Shown here: in pieces, positions 1 through 7,136 of the stretch
How positions within the stretch are numbered: position 1 is the stretch's first letter
Layout: every line of letters starts with the position of its first letter
Position numbers and translations under genes: made by a program
The notes under the pieces: generated by a model
Seen by the model: the letters and a program-made list of their open reading frames with translations, nothing else
What the model was told of the DNA's origin: nothing
The model's database searches: none
Assembly: GCA_050742975.1 (NCBI GenBank)
Contig: JBOGDQ010000115.1
Coordinates: forward strand, 1 to 26,193
Direction: 5' to 3'
DNA: 26,193 nt
Origin: JBDTGE01 sp050742975
GTDB lineage: Bacteria; Actinomycetota; Actinomycetes; Mycobacteriales; Jatrophihabitantaceae

Positions 1-98
1 GTGCTGACCAGCTCGCGCTCGTCCGCCGGGTTGCGCCGCTCGCGGGTGCGGCCGCTCGCGGAGAACGCCCACTGGCCGCCGATCAGGTTGCCCTTCAC
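1..98 (-). CDS. Aldehyde dehydrogenase, N-terminal fragment (cut by window edge)
   Basis: Only the first 32 codons are in the window. Read from the GTG at 98 on the minus strand, the peptide begins with a K-G-N-L-I-G-G-Q-W stretch followed by S-A-S-G-R-T and R-R-N-P-A-D. This is the usual opening of NAD(P)-dependent aldehyde dehydrogenases, where an I-G-G-x-W strand precedes an N-P-A-D/T segment. The start overlaps the stop of the upstream reductase gene (GTGA), which implies translational coupling and co-transcription. By context it would oxidise an aldehyde released by the oxygenase encoded further upstream; that role is inference. The catalytic Cys and Glu lie outside the window and cannot be checked. 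Confidence 0.75.
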   Translation of the reverse strand, partial: MKGNLIGGQWAFSASGRTRERRNPADERELVS

Positions 99-1330
99 GA
101 GGTGGCCACCTGCGGGGCAGCCTCGGCCAGTTCGAGCAGGTCGGTGTCGGGGTCGGCCAGCAGCTGCGCGTTTACCGCGACCCGGCGCGCGATCAGCTCC
201 TTGGCGGCCAGCACCTCATGCCCGCGCTCGACGCCGAACACGCCACGGATCAGGCCGCCGCGCAGGTAGAACGCGCAGCAGTCGAACTCGTCGACCGAAC
301 CCCGAACCACCACCTCGTCCGCCGCGTCCGCGTGGCCGGCGTACTGCAGGTTCAGCTCGTACTGGTCGGACCAGAACCAGTGCGGGTCGTCGAACACGGT
401 CGCGTTGCCGAGGATGTTGTTCGCGGCGGCGGCGGCCTGCTTGTTCGCGTTGTCGAAGTGTTCGACGCGGATCGTCCGGTCGAACAGCGGGTGGTAGTGG
501 TTCGCCACGTCCCCTGCAGCGAAGACGTTCGGCCGGTCCGTCCGGCAGTACTCGTCCACGAGGACTCCGTTGGTGACGGCGATGCCCGAGCGCGTCGCGA
601 CGTCGACGTTGGGTTCGATCCCCACGCCGACGACGGCCAGATCGCCTTCGAGCCGCGCGCCGCTGGTCGTGACCACGACTCCGTGCGCGTTCTCGGTCAC
701 CGAGTCCACCGACTCGCCGAGGCGCAGGCTCACCCCGTGTGCGCGATGGATTGCCGCGCAGACCTCGCCCATCCTGCGGCCGAGGACTCGTTGCAACGGC
801 ACGTCCAGCGCCTCCACGACGGTCACCTCGACCCCGGCGGTGCGGGCCGTGGCCGCGACCTCCGAGCCGATGAACCCGCCGCCGATCACGATCAGCCGCG
901 CGCCCGGGGGGAGTTGCGCGCGGAGCCGGTCGGCGTCGTCCAGCGTCCGCAGGTAGTGGATGCGATCGCCCTCGACACCCGGCAACCGACGTGCTCGACC
1001 GCCGGTGGCGAGCAGCACCGCGTCGGCATCGATCGTGGTGCCGTCCGCCAGCTCGACGGCGCGGTCGGCCGGTCGGATCCGCTCGGCCGCGACGCCGAGG
1101 TGCAGGCTCACCTCGTTCTTCGCGAGCCACGGCTCGGAGAGGAGGAACAGCTCGTCCCGATCGCCGTCGGCCAGATACTCCTTGGACAGCGGTGGCCGCT
1201 GGTACGGCGCGTGCGACTCGGCGCCGATCAGGTCGATGCGCCCGGCGAACCCGCGCCGGCGCAGGGTGCGTGCGGCGATCGCCGCGACCTGCCCGGCGCC
1301 GACCACCACGACGCTGCGCAGCGCGGTCAT
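95..1330 (-). CDS. FAD-dependent ferredoxin reductase (putidaredoxin/rhodocoxin reductase type)
   Basis: A 411-residue flavoprotein likely to move electrons from NAD(P)H to the neighbouring Rieske ferredoxin. An N-terminal VVVGAGQVA nucleotide-binding loop (about residues 7-16) is followed by Y-Q-R-P-P-L-S-K (43-50), a hallmark of the oxygenase-coupled reductase family. A second GGGFIGSE loop (150-157) would bind NAD(P)H, GVGIEPN lies at about 235-241 and AAGD (271-274) is the C-terminal FAD motif. Length is normal for the family (about 400). The ATG at 1330 was chosen because it overlaps the Rieske stop (ATGA); an upstream in-frame extension would run into the Rieske gene. Its own stop overlaps the aldehyde dehydrogenase start, so the three genes form one translationally coupled unit. 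Confidence 0.9.
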   Translation of the reverse strand: MTALRSVVVVGAGQVAAIAARTLRRRGFAGRIDLIGAESHAPYQRPPLSKEYLADGDRDELFLLSEPWLAKNEVSLHLGVAAERIRPADRAVELADGTTIDADAVLLATGGRARRLPGVEGDRIHYLRTLDDADRLRAQLPPGARLIVIGGGFIGSEVAATARTAGVEVTVVEALDVPLQRVLGRRMGEVCAAIHRAHGVSLRLGESVDSVTENAHGVVVTTSGARLEGDLAVVGVGIEPNVDVATRSGIAVTNGVLVDEYCRTDRPNVFAAGDVANHYHPLFDRTIRVEHFDNANKQAAAAANNILGNATVFDDPHWFWSDQYELNLQYAGHADAADEVVVRGSVDEFDCCAFYLRGGLIRGVFGVERGHEVLAAKELIARRVAVNAQLLADPDTDLLELAEAAPQVATS

Positions 1331-1674
1331 ACCGAGCCGATGCCGTCGTAGTCGTGCACCCGGATCCTGGACTCGGTGCTGACGTACACGTGGCCGTCCT
1401 CGATCCGCACGTCGAAGCTCGGCTGGCACTGATCCTGCTCTTCGACGTAGCCGGTCTCGACGTCGAAGGTCCACTGGTGCCCAGGGCAGACGACCCGACC
1501 GTTGAGCATCGTGCCCTGGCTCAGCGAGCGCTGCTTGTGGATGCAGGTGTCCTGCAGTGCGAACACCCGCTCGCCCACGACGAACAGGGCCACCGGCTCA
1601 CCGGCCACGGTCACCTGCTTCTTCTTCCGGCGCGCGAGGTCCGTGTACTCCGCGACCAGCTGCCACTCGGCCAC
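1327..1674 (-). CDS. Rieske [2Fe-2S] ferredoxin (MocE/NirD-like)
   Basis: A 115-residue soluble Rieske-fold protein. The cluster ligands are visible as CIH (C-x-H) then, 16 residues later, CPGH (C-x2-H), the two-Cys two-His pattern of Rieske ferredoxins. The size fits an isolated ferredoxin rather than an oxygenase alpha subunit. The CIHKQRSLSQG form resembles ferredoxins paired with small oxygenases such as the MocE group, but this is by eye. A GTG at 1674 is preferred because GAGGGAG sits about 6 nt upstream; an ATG at 1698 has no ribosome-binding site. The stop overlaps the reductase start. It is likely the electron carrier between the reductase and the diiron oxidase encoded 84 nt upstream. 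Confidence 0.88.
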   Translation of the reverse strand: MAEWQLVAEYTDLARRKKKQVTVAGEPVALFVVGERVFALQDTCIHKQRSLSQGTMLNGRVVCPGHQWTFDVETGYVEEQDQCQPSFDVRIEDGHVYVSTESRIRVHDYDGIGSV

Positions 1675-1714
1675 GATGGGCTCCCTCGTTGCTGGCAATC
1701 CGTTTGGATAGGCA

Positions 1715-1747
1715 GGACGGGCGGCAGATTGCTCTCACCGCCCGTCC
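1715..1747. other. Perfect 10-bp hairpin between the diiron oxidase and Rieske genes
   Basis: The arms GGACGGGCGG (1715-1724) and CCGCCCGTCC (1738-1747) are exact reverse complements around a 13-nt loop. It lies 12 nt after the stop of the diiron oxidase gene on the minus strand. No T-run follows on that strand, so it is more likely an attenuator or an mRNA-stabilising structure than a full terminator. Confidence 0.55.
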
Positions 1748-1758
1748 GCGTCCGTCGA

Positions 1759-2475
1759 TCAGGCCGCAGGCACCAGGTCCGGCGCGACGTAGGTGTCGTA
1801 CAGCGCGCGGGTGTAGCTGAATCGCATCTCGGCGCCCCAGCGCACGAACTGCAGACAGCGCTGCTGCAGCTCGGCGGTGTTCGCGTGGTCCAGCACGATC
1901 TGGTAGCCGCGCTCGCCGTGCACCACGTCCGAGGTGATGTGCAGGTCGAAGAACTCGATCTCGTCCTCGGTGAAGCCGTAGACCCCGCGCAGCGGCACAA
2001 TCTGCTTCTTGTAGATGCTCGGGACCTGTGACTCGAGACCGACGACCATCGCCGCGGTCGCCACCGCGAAATGCTCGCGCATCGACGTCGCGTAGCACCA
2101 GGCCTGCAGCCCGCGAGTGACCGCGTTCGCGTTGTTCGGGTCCTCGACGCGTTCGCGCGTCGTCCCGCACGCCTCCGCGAAGCGGATCAGCAGGTCGGTG
2201 TGCCGGATGTCGGCGAGCTCCTCCTCGTACATGTTCTGGAGCAGGAAGTCCTTGGCGTTGGTGCAGGTGTCCGGGGTGTTGCCGTAGATGTAGCCGAGGT
2301 AGTCGGCGAACGGGCCGACGTACTGGTAGTGGTTCTCCGCCCAGCGCGCGAAGTGGTGACGCTGCAGCTTGCCTTCGGCCCACGCCTGGCTGAACGACGC
2401 GTTCTTGGCCTCACGGCCCTTGATCGCGTCTTCGAGTGCGACGCGGAATTCGTCTCGCGAGAGCAGTTCGGTCAT
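1759..2475 (-). CDS. Heme-oxygenase-like diiron oxidase (HDO; CADD/PqqC/TenA fold)
   Basis: A 238-residue helical protein of the TenA/PqqC superfamily. All six metal ligands expected of a diiron HDO appear in the right order and spacing: E85 and H92 (in YEEELADIRH), E148 (in VGLESQ), then H179, D183 and H186 (HxxxDxxH). The spacing is almost the same as in Chlamydia CADD, so this is probably a metal-dependent oxidase rather than the cofactor-free PqqC or the thiaminase TenA. HDOs carry out O2-dependent N-oxygenation, decarboxylation or C-C cleavage; the substrate here is unknown. The ATG at 2475 gives a family-typical length; 48 further in-frame upstream codons look non-coding. Downstream are a Rieske ferredoxin, its reductase and an aldehyde dehydrogenase, a plausible electron supply and product sink. 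Confidence 0.85.
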   Translation of the reverse strand: MTELLSRDEFRVALEDAIKGREAKNASFSQAWAEGKLQRHHFARWAENHYQYVGPFADYLGYIYGNTPDTCTNAKDFLLQNMYEEELADIRHTDLLIRFAEACGTTRERVEDPNNANAVTRGLQAWCYATSMREHFAVATAAMVVGLESQVPSIYKKQIVPLRGVYGFTEDEIEFFDLHITSDVVHGERGYQIVLDHANTAELQQRCLQFVRWGAEMRFSYTRALYDTYVAPDLVPAA

Positions 2476-2591
2476 CGTCTTCAACCCTTCGGCGTGGATC
2501 CGGTTCGGCACGTGCGCGGCGCCGACGCGCTCACGCTCGCCCTGCGGCTGTGCCTCACGGTAGGCAGTGCGGCCGCTGCGCCCCATGGACA

Positions 2592-2627
2592 ACCTGCACA
2601 TGCTTCGCGGCCGGTTCATGTGCAGGT
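2592..2627. promoter_or_regulatory. 11-bp inverted repeat in the divergent intergenic region (candidate operator)
   Basis: ACCTGCACATG (2592-2602) and CATGTGCAGGT (2617-2627) are perfect reverse complements separated by 14 nt. Half-site centres are 25 nt apart, about 2.4 helical turns. The site lies between the diiron oxidase gene (minus, start 2475) and the DUF1275 gene (plus, start 2702), so a dimeric regulator bound here could control both. No regulator gene is adjacent, so the protein is unknown. Confidence 0.55.
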
Positions 2628-2701
2628 CGCGCGAGCCGCCGGGCCGCTGCTGTTGCCATAGTTGGCCCGTTCGCCCGCCGCCTCATGCCCACGGAGTGCC
2701 C

Positions 2702-3421
2702 ATGTCGCCTCGAACCGCGGACCGGGATCGACGGGTGCGCCACGCCCTGGTCGTCGTGCTGACCGTGAACGCCGGCGCGACCGACTCGATCGGGTTCCTC
2801 GCGCTGGGTGGCGCGTTCACCAGCGTCATGACCGGCAACCTGGTGCTGCTCGGCATCTCCGCCGCGCATGCCGACGGCAGCCTGGCCCGGCACACCGTCA
2901 CCGCGATCCTGTGCTACGTCCTCGGCTGCATCCTGGGCGCGCGCCTGGCCGGGATCGCGCGGGACGGCGACCGGGTGTGGCCGGCGCAGATCACCCGCGC
3001 GTTGACCGTCGAGCTGGCGGTGTTCGGTGTCTACGCCCTCGGCTGGTGGATCACCGATGGACGGCCGGTGGGTGCGGTCCAGCTCGGGCTGCTCGCGGTG
3101 AACGCGGTCGGGCTGGGAATCCAGAGCAGCGCGGTGCAGCGGTTCGGCGTCTCCGGGCTGTCGACGACGTACATGACCGGGACGCTGACGACACTGATCG
3201 TGCGCCTGACCTCGGGGCATCGGCTGCGCGACGTTATGGACAGCGGGCAGATCCTGCTCGCACTCATCGGCGGGGCTGTCCTCAGCGGCGTCCTCAACCG
3301 GTACCTGACCGGGTGGGTGCCGGTGCTGCAGCTCGTCAGCATCGGCGGCGTGATCGCGGCCTCGACGCTGCTCACCCCGCTGCGGAGACCGGAGGATGCG
3401 GTCGATGCGCTGCGGGCGTGA
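2702..3421 (+). CDS. DUF1275 / YoaK-family membrane protein
   Basis: A 239-residue integral membrane protein. The sequence shows the family pattern: an N-terminal helix with N-A-G-A-T-D-S-I-G-F followed by GGAFTSVMTGN (about residues 38-48) and a later GLSTTYMTGTLT segment. About six hydrophobic stretches are visible. The molecular role of DUF1275 proteins is not established; a transport role is often assumed. The ATG at 2702 was chosen because GGAG sits about 7 nt upstream. The reading frame stays open back to 2567, but that part is Arg/Pro/Cys-rich, unlike a membrane protein, and would run across the inverted repeat. It diverges from the diiron oxidase operon and may handle the same compound; that link is inference. 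Confidence 0.85.
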   Translation: MSPRTADRDRRVRHALVVVLTVNAGATDSIGFLALGGAFTSVMTGNLVLLGISAAHADGSLARHTVTAILCYVLGCILGARLAGIARDGDRVWPAQITRALTVELAVFGVYALGWWITDGRPVGAVQLGLLAVNAVGLGIQSSAVQRFGVSGLSTTYMTGTLTTLIVRLTSGHRLRDVMDSGQILLALIGGAVLSGVLNRYLTGWVPVLQLVSIGGVIAASTLLTPLRRPEDAVDALRA

Positions 3422-3514
3422 GCGGGTTCGGCCGGCTCGCTGAGTACCTTGACGGCGTGCGGCCTCGAACGCAGAGCGCCGACCTGGCCCAGGCCGAATC
3501 AGGGGTGCAACTCG

Positions 3515-4690
3515 ATGCCGTCCGCAAGCGCACGCTCGGCCGTCGGGTGGGACAGCGATCCTGCCGTGGAGGCGGTCTCGTTCCCACGACTGGACGGCGA
3601 CGTCACCGCTGACGCCTGCGTGGTCGGGCTGGGTGGCAGCGGGCTCGCCGCGATCGGAGAGCTGCTTCGGCGAGGACTCTCCGTCGTGGGCCTCGACGGG
3701 GGCAAGGTGGCCGCAGGTGCAGCCGGGCGCAACGGCGGCTTCCTACTGGCCGGGCCGGCTTCGGCTGTGCACCGGGCGGCGGCCGCCTGGGGCACGGCGT
3801 ACGCGCTCGAGCTCTATCGCGAGACGCTCGACGAGCTCGATGCCCTCGAGGCGGCTCTCGGCCCGGACGTGATCCGGCGGGTCGGCTCGATCAGGCTCGC
3901 CGGCCCGCCCGGACCGGCCGCCGACGACGGCGAGCGCGATGATCGCACTGCCGAGTTCGCCGACTGCCAGGAGCAGTACGAGTTCCTGCGCTCGCACGCG
4001 ATCGCGGTGGAGCGTTACGAGGGCGCGCTGGGCAGCGGGATCTTCCTGCCCGACGACGCGGCCATGAACCCGGTTCGCCGGGCCAGGGGGCTGGCCGCGA
4101 TCCACGGCCGGCGTTCGCGGCTGTACGAGCACAGTCCGGTCACCGCGATCTCATCGGGACAGGTCGTGACGGCTCACGGCTCGGTCTCGACGGGCGTGGT
4201 GATCGTCGCGGTGGACGGCGGGCTCGAGCTGATCCTGCCCGAGCTGACCGGTCGCGTCCGCACCGGCCGGCTGCAGATGCTCGCCACCGCGCCGGTCGAG
4301 GCGGACCGGCTGCCGTGCCCGGTCTACGCGCGCTGGGGTTACGACTACGCCCAGCAGGATCGGTCCGGGCGAGTGTTCGTCGGCGGCGGTCGCGACAGGT
4401 TCGTGGAGCAGGAGTGGACGACCGACACCGCCCCGACGCCACCGGTGCAGAACTGGATCGGGCGGCTGGCCGAGCGCTTCGTGGGCGGCCCGGTCGAGGT
4501 GACGCATCGCTGGGCGGCGTCGGTCGGCTACACCCCTGACGGGCGGCCACTGGTCACAGAGGCGCGGCCCGGAGTGCTAGCGTGCGGCGGCTACTGCGGC
4601 ACCGGGAACCTCGTCGGACCGGTTGCCGCCCGCGCAGCGGTCGCCCTGGCCCTCGACGCGACCCCGCCCCGCCCGTACTTCGCCGGGTGA
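3515..4690 (+). CDS. FAD-dependent oxidoreductase, D-amino-acid-oxidase (DAO) family
   Basis: A 391-residue flavoenzyme with a GLGGSG dinucleotide-binding loop at 38-43 and GRNGG at 71-75. The latter is the RNGG segment seen in the gamma-glutamylputrescine oxidase (PuuB)-like branch. The C-terminal part contains GYTPDGRPLV and a GGYCGTGN loop that would contact the isoalloxazine. Members oxidise secondary or primary amines to aldehydes or imines using O2. The ATG at 3515 has AGGGGTG upstream; a 22-codon extension to 3449 has no recognisable site. It follows the DUF1275 gene by 93 nt on the same strand. Together with the aldehyde dehydrogenase across the divergent region this suggests amine catabolism, but the substrate cannot be read from sequence. 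Confidence 0.8.
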   Translation: MPSASARSAVGWDSDPAVEAVSFPRLDGDVTADACVVGLGGSGLAAIGELLRRGLSVVGLDGGKVAAGAAGRNGGFLLAGPASAVHRAAAAWGTAYALELYRETLDELDALEAALGPDVIRRVGSIRLAGPPGPAADDGERDDRTAEFADCQEQYEFLRSHAIAVERYEGALGSGIFLPDDAAMNPVRRARGLAAIHGRRSRLYEHSPVTAISSGQVVTAHGSVSTGVVIVAVDGGLELILPELTGRVRTGRLQMLATAPVEADRLPCPVYARWGYDYAQQDRSGRVFVGGGRDRFVEQEWTTDTAPTPPVQNWIGRLAERFVGGPVEVTHRWAASVGYTPDGRPLVTEARPGVLACGGYCGTGNLVGPVAARAAVALALDATPPRPYFAG

Positions 4691-4723
4691 TCGGATTGGC
4701 TCAGCGGTGCAATGCTCCGAAGC

Positions 4724-5101
4724 TCAGCGCTTGCGACTGGTGCGGGTGAGCATCCCGGCCAGCGCGTCCAGTGCGCCGGGCACGAGCCGGTAGTACGCCC
4801 ACTTGCCGCGCTGCTCGCGCTTGAGCAGGCCGGCGTCGACGAGCACCTTCAGGTGGTGCGAGACGGTGGGCTGCGACAGCGCCACCGGCTCGGTCAGGTC
4901 GCAGACGCACGCCTCCGCGTCCTCGTGCGCCCCGATCAACGAGACCAGCCGCAGCCGGGTGGGCTCGGCGAGCGCGCGCAGCACCCCGGCGAGCCGTTCG
5001 GCGGCGGTTGCGTCCAGCGCGGTGCCGGTGATCGGGCTGCAGCAGGACGCCAGATCGGCGATCAGCAGCGACCCGTCCGGGCGCGATACGGCTGTGCTCA
5101 T
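4724..5101 (-). CDS. arsR: ArsR/SmtB-family arsenic-responsive repressor
   Basis: A 125-residue winged-helix regulator. E-P-T-R-L-R-L-V starts the DNA-binding core (46-53), and LSQPTVSHHLKVL is the recognition helix. C65-V-C67-D-L matches the CVCDL metal site of classic ArsR proteins. A further C20-C21 pair near the N-terminus recalls the actinobacterial (Corynebacterium) three-Cys arsenite site. It is expected to bind arsenite and release the operators between it and arsM. The start is uncertain: ATG at 5101 has GGGAG only 2 nt upstream, ATG at 5113 adds four residues, and a leaderless message is possible. It is transcribed divergently from the arsM operon. Confidence 0.9.
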   Translation of the reverse strand: MSTAVSRPDGSLLIADLASCCSPITGTALDATAAERLAGVLRALAEPTRLRLVSLIGAHEDAEACVCDLTEPVALSQPTVSHHLKVLVDAGLLKREQRGKWAYYRLVPGALDALAGMLTRTSRKR

Positions 5102-5122
5102 AGCTCCCAGCATCCCACACAC

Positions 5123-5138
5123 ATTGACAGCTGTCGAT
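5123..5138. promoter_or_regulatory. ArsR operator candidate 1 (ATTGAC-N4-GTCGAT)
   Basis: The 16-nt sequence ATTGACAGCTGTCGAT is an imperfect palindrome with one mismatched pair and a perfect GACAGCTGTC core. It contains TTGACA, a good -35 hexamer in the arsM direction, so repressor bound here would block polymerase. It lies 22 nt upstream of the arsR start. Confidence 0.65.
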
Positions 5139-5158
5139 GCATGCGGCATCCTCGTCGC

Positions 5159-5174
5159 ATAGACCATAGTCGAT
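5159..5174. promoter_or_regulatory. ArsR operator candidate 2 (ATAGAC-N4-GTCGAT)
   Basis: ATAGACCATAGTCGAT repeats the design of the first site: a left half AT-x-GAC, a 4-nt spacer and the identical right half GTCGAT. Its centre is 36 nt from that of site 1 and it ends 14 nt before the arsM start, next to the GAGAGG ribosome-binding site. Two matching half-site pairs in a 70-nt gap are unlikely to be chance. Confidence 0.6.
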
Positions 5175-5188
5175 GAGAGGACGGTGCG

Positions 5189-6028
5189 ATGGCCATCGAC
5201 GCCGAGCTGCGTGAGCAGGTCCGTCAGCGTTACGCGGCGGCCGCCACCGCGGTGACCGCGGGCGGCACGAACAGCGATGCCCTGGCCGAGGAGGCCTGTT
5301 GCGGCACGAGCACAGCCGCCGACGACGGGGCCGGCTGCTGCTCGGGCGCCTCGTGCGCGCCCGAGTCGATCGAGGTGGACGAGACGTTCGGCGCCGCCCT
5401 GTACAGCAGCGTTCAGCGATCCGAACTGCCCGCCGACGCCCTCGCGGCGAGCCTGGGCTGCGGCAACCCTCTCGTGGTCGCCGAGCTGAACCCGGGGGAG
5501 CGGGTGCTGGACTTGGGCTCCGGCGGCGGCATCGACGTGCTGCTGTCCGCCCGCCGGGTCGGGCCGTCCGGATTCGCTTACGGGCTCGACATGACCGACG
5601 AGATGCTCGCACTGGCGAAGACCAATGCCGTCAAGGCGGGCGCCAGCAACGTGGAGTTCGTCAAGGGCACCATCGAGGACATCCCGCTACCGGACGCGGC
5701 GGTGGACGTGGTGATCTCCAACTGCGTCATCAACTTGTCCGTCGACAAGCCCGCGGTGCTGGCCGAGACGTTCCGCGTCCTGGCCCCGGGCGGACGGATC
5801 GGGATCTCCGACGTGGTCGCTGAAGACCAGCTGACCCAGGCCGATCGGGCCGAGCGCGGCAGCTACGTCGGCTGCATCGCCGGCGCGCTGTCCCGCAGTG
5901 AGTACCTCGACGGCCTGGCCGCTGTCGGGTTCGTCGACGCGGCGGTCACCTTCACCCACCAGGCCGCCGAGGGCATGCATGCCGCGATCATCCGTGCCAC
6001 CAAGCCTGCCGGCCCGGCCCGTGCCTGA
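5189..6028 (+). CDS. arsM: Arsenite S-adenosylmethionine methyltransferase
   Basis: A 279-residue class I methyltransferase that converts arsenite to methylated arsenicals. The SAM motif is D-L-G-S-G-G-G-I-D at 108-116, followed by GLDMTDEML (132-140). The conserved arsenic-binding cysteines are present: C91 (SLGCGNP), C179 (ISNCVINLS) and C229 (GCIAGAL). Additional Cys pairs at 37-38 and 50-51 plus C56 make the N-terminus unusually Cys-rich. The ATG at 5189 has GAGAGGACG upstream. It is first in the resistance operon and its 3' end overlaps acr3 by 8 nt, so the genes are co-expressed. Confidence 0.95.
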   Translation: MAIDAELREQVRQRYAAAATAVTAGGTNSDALAEEACCGTSTAADDGAGCCSGASCAPESIEVDETFGAALYSSVQRSELPADALAASLGCGNPLVVAELNPGERVLDLGSGGGIDVLLSARRVGPSGFAYGLDMTDEMLALAKTNAVKAGASNVEFVKGTIEDIPLPDAAVDVVISNCVINLSVDKPAVLAETFRVLAPGGRIGISDVVAEDQLTQADRAERGSYVGCIAGALSRSEYLDGLAAVGFVDAAVTFTHQAAEGMHAAIIRATKPAGPARA

Positions 6029-7136
6029 GTCGAGGACCGCCACACCGTCGGTGCCGATCGAGGCGCCGGTGCTGGCCCGCCTGTCGCGACTCGACCGGTT
6101 CCTGCCGGTGTGGATCATTGCCGCGATGGCCGCCGGTCTCGGGCTCGGGCGGGCGATCCCGTCGCTGGCCGGAGACCTCAACAGCGTGACGGTCGGATCG
6201 GTCAGTCTGCCGATCGCGGCCGGGCTGTTGTTGATGATGTATCCGGTCCTGGCCAAGGTCCGCTACGACCGCCTGGACCAGGTCACCGGCGACCGGCGGC
6301 TACTCATCAGCTCACTGGTGTTGAACTGGCTGATCGGGCCGGCGCTGATGTTCACCCTCGCCTGGGCGCTGCTGCCCGACCAGCCTGCCTACCGCACCGG
6401 GCTGATCATCGTCGGCCTGGCCCGGTGCATCGCGATGGTGCTGATCTGGAACGAACTGTCCTGCGGCGACCGTGACGCCGCAGCGGTGCTGGTCGCGCTC
6501 AACTCGATCTTCCAGATCATCGCGTTCGCCGGGCTCGGCTGGTTCTACCTGCACGTGCTGCCCGGCTGGCTCGGCCTGTCCCAGTCCGGCGCCCACTTCT
6601 CCGTGACCGCCATCGCCGTGAGCGTGCTGGTGTTCCTCGGCGTACCGCTCGCTGCGGGCTACCTGACCCGCATCCTCGGCGAACGCGCCCGCGGCCGGGA
6701 CTGGTACGAAGCGCGGTTCCTGCCGAAGATCGGGCCGGTCGCGCTCTATGGGCTGCTATTCACCATCGTGATCCTCTTCGCGCTCCAGGGGCACACCATC
6801 ATCAGCCAGCCGGCCGACGTCGCCCGGATCGCCGTCCCGCTGATCGTCTACTTCGCGCTCATGTTCATCGGCTCGTTCGCCCTCGGTCACCGGCTGCGGC
6901 TCGGCTACCCGAAGACTGCGACGCTGGCGTTCACCGCGGCGGGCAACAACTTCGAGCTGGCCATCGCCGTCGCGATCGGCGTCTTCGGCGCCACCTCCGG
7001 CCAAGCCCTGGCCGGGGTCGTCGGACCGCTCATCGAGGTCCCGGTCTTGGTCGCGCTCGTCTACGCCGCGCTGTGGGCCCGCCGCCGCTACTACCCGAAC
7101 CAGACCATCGACACCATCCAAGGAGCACCGTCATGA
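6021..7136 (+). CDS. acr3: ACR3-family arsenite efflux permease
   Basis: A 371-residue polytopic membrane protein that exports arsenite using the proton gradient. Family signatures are visible: the essential Cys in a G-L-A-R-C-I-A-M-V helix (C136), W-N-E-L-S-C after it, and G-N-N-F-E-L-A-I with E312 in the later helix. About ten hydrophobic segments are present and the length is normal. The GTG at 6021 overlaps the end of arsM by 8 nt; a second GTG at 6051 is an alternative. The stop overlaps the start of the following small gene (ATGA), continuing the tight operon packing. Confidence 0.93.
   Translation: MPESRTATPSVPIEAPVLARLSRLDRFLPVWIIAAMAAGLGLGRAIPSLAGDLNSVTVGSVSLPIAAGLLLMMYPVLAKVRYDRLDQVTGDRRLLISSLVLNWLIGPALMFTLAWALLPDQPAYRTGLIIVGLARCIAMVLIWNELSCGDRDAAAVLVALNSIFQIIAFAGLGWFYLHVLPGWLGLSQSGAHFSVTAIAVSVLVFLGVPLAAGYLTRILGERARGRDWYEARFLPKIGPVALYGLLFTIVILFALQGHTIISQPADVARIAVPLIVYFALMFIGSFALGHRLRLGYPKTATLAFTAAGNNFELAIAVAIGVFGATSGQALAGVVGPLIEVPVLVALVYAALWARRRYYPNQTIDTIQGAPS

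Noticed and set aside
1759..2475. Assignment of the HDO as PqqC or TenA
   Set aside because: The six diiron ligands with CADD-like spacing fit neither cofactor-free PqqC nor Cys-dependent TenA, and no pqq or thiamine genes are nearby.
2567..2701. 45-codon N-terminal extension of the DUF1275 gene
   Set aside because: It is Arg/Pro/Cys-rich, crosses the inverted repeat, and the ATG at 2702 has a ribosome-binding site.
4701..5612. A minus-strand 300-codon frame overlapping arsR and arsM
   Set aside because: Arg/Ser/Pro-rich shadow of two well-supported genes in other frames.
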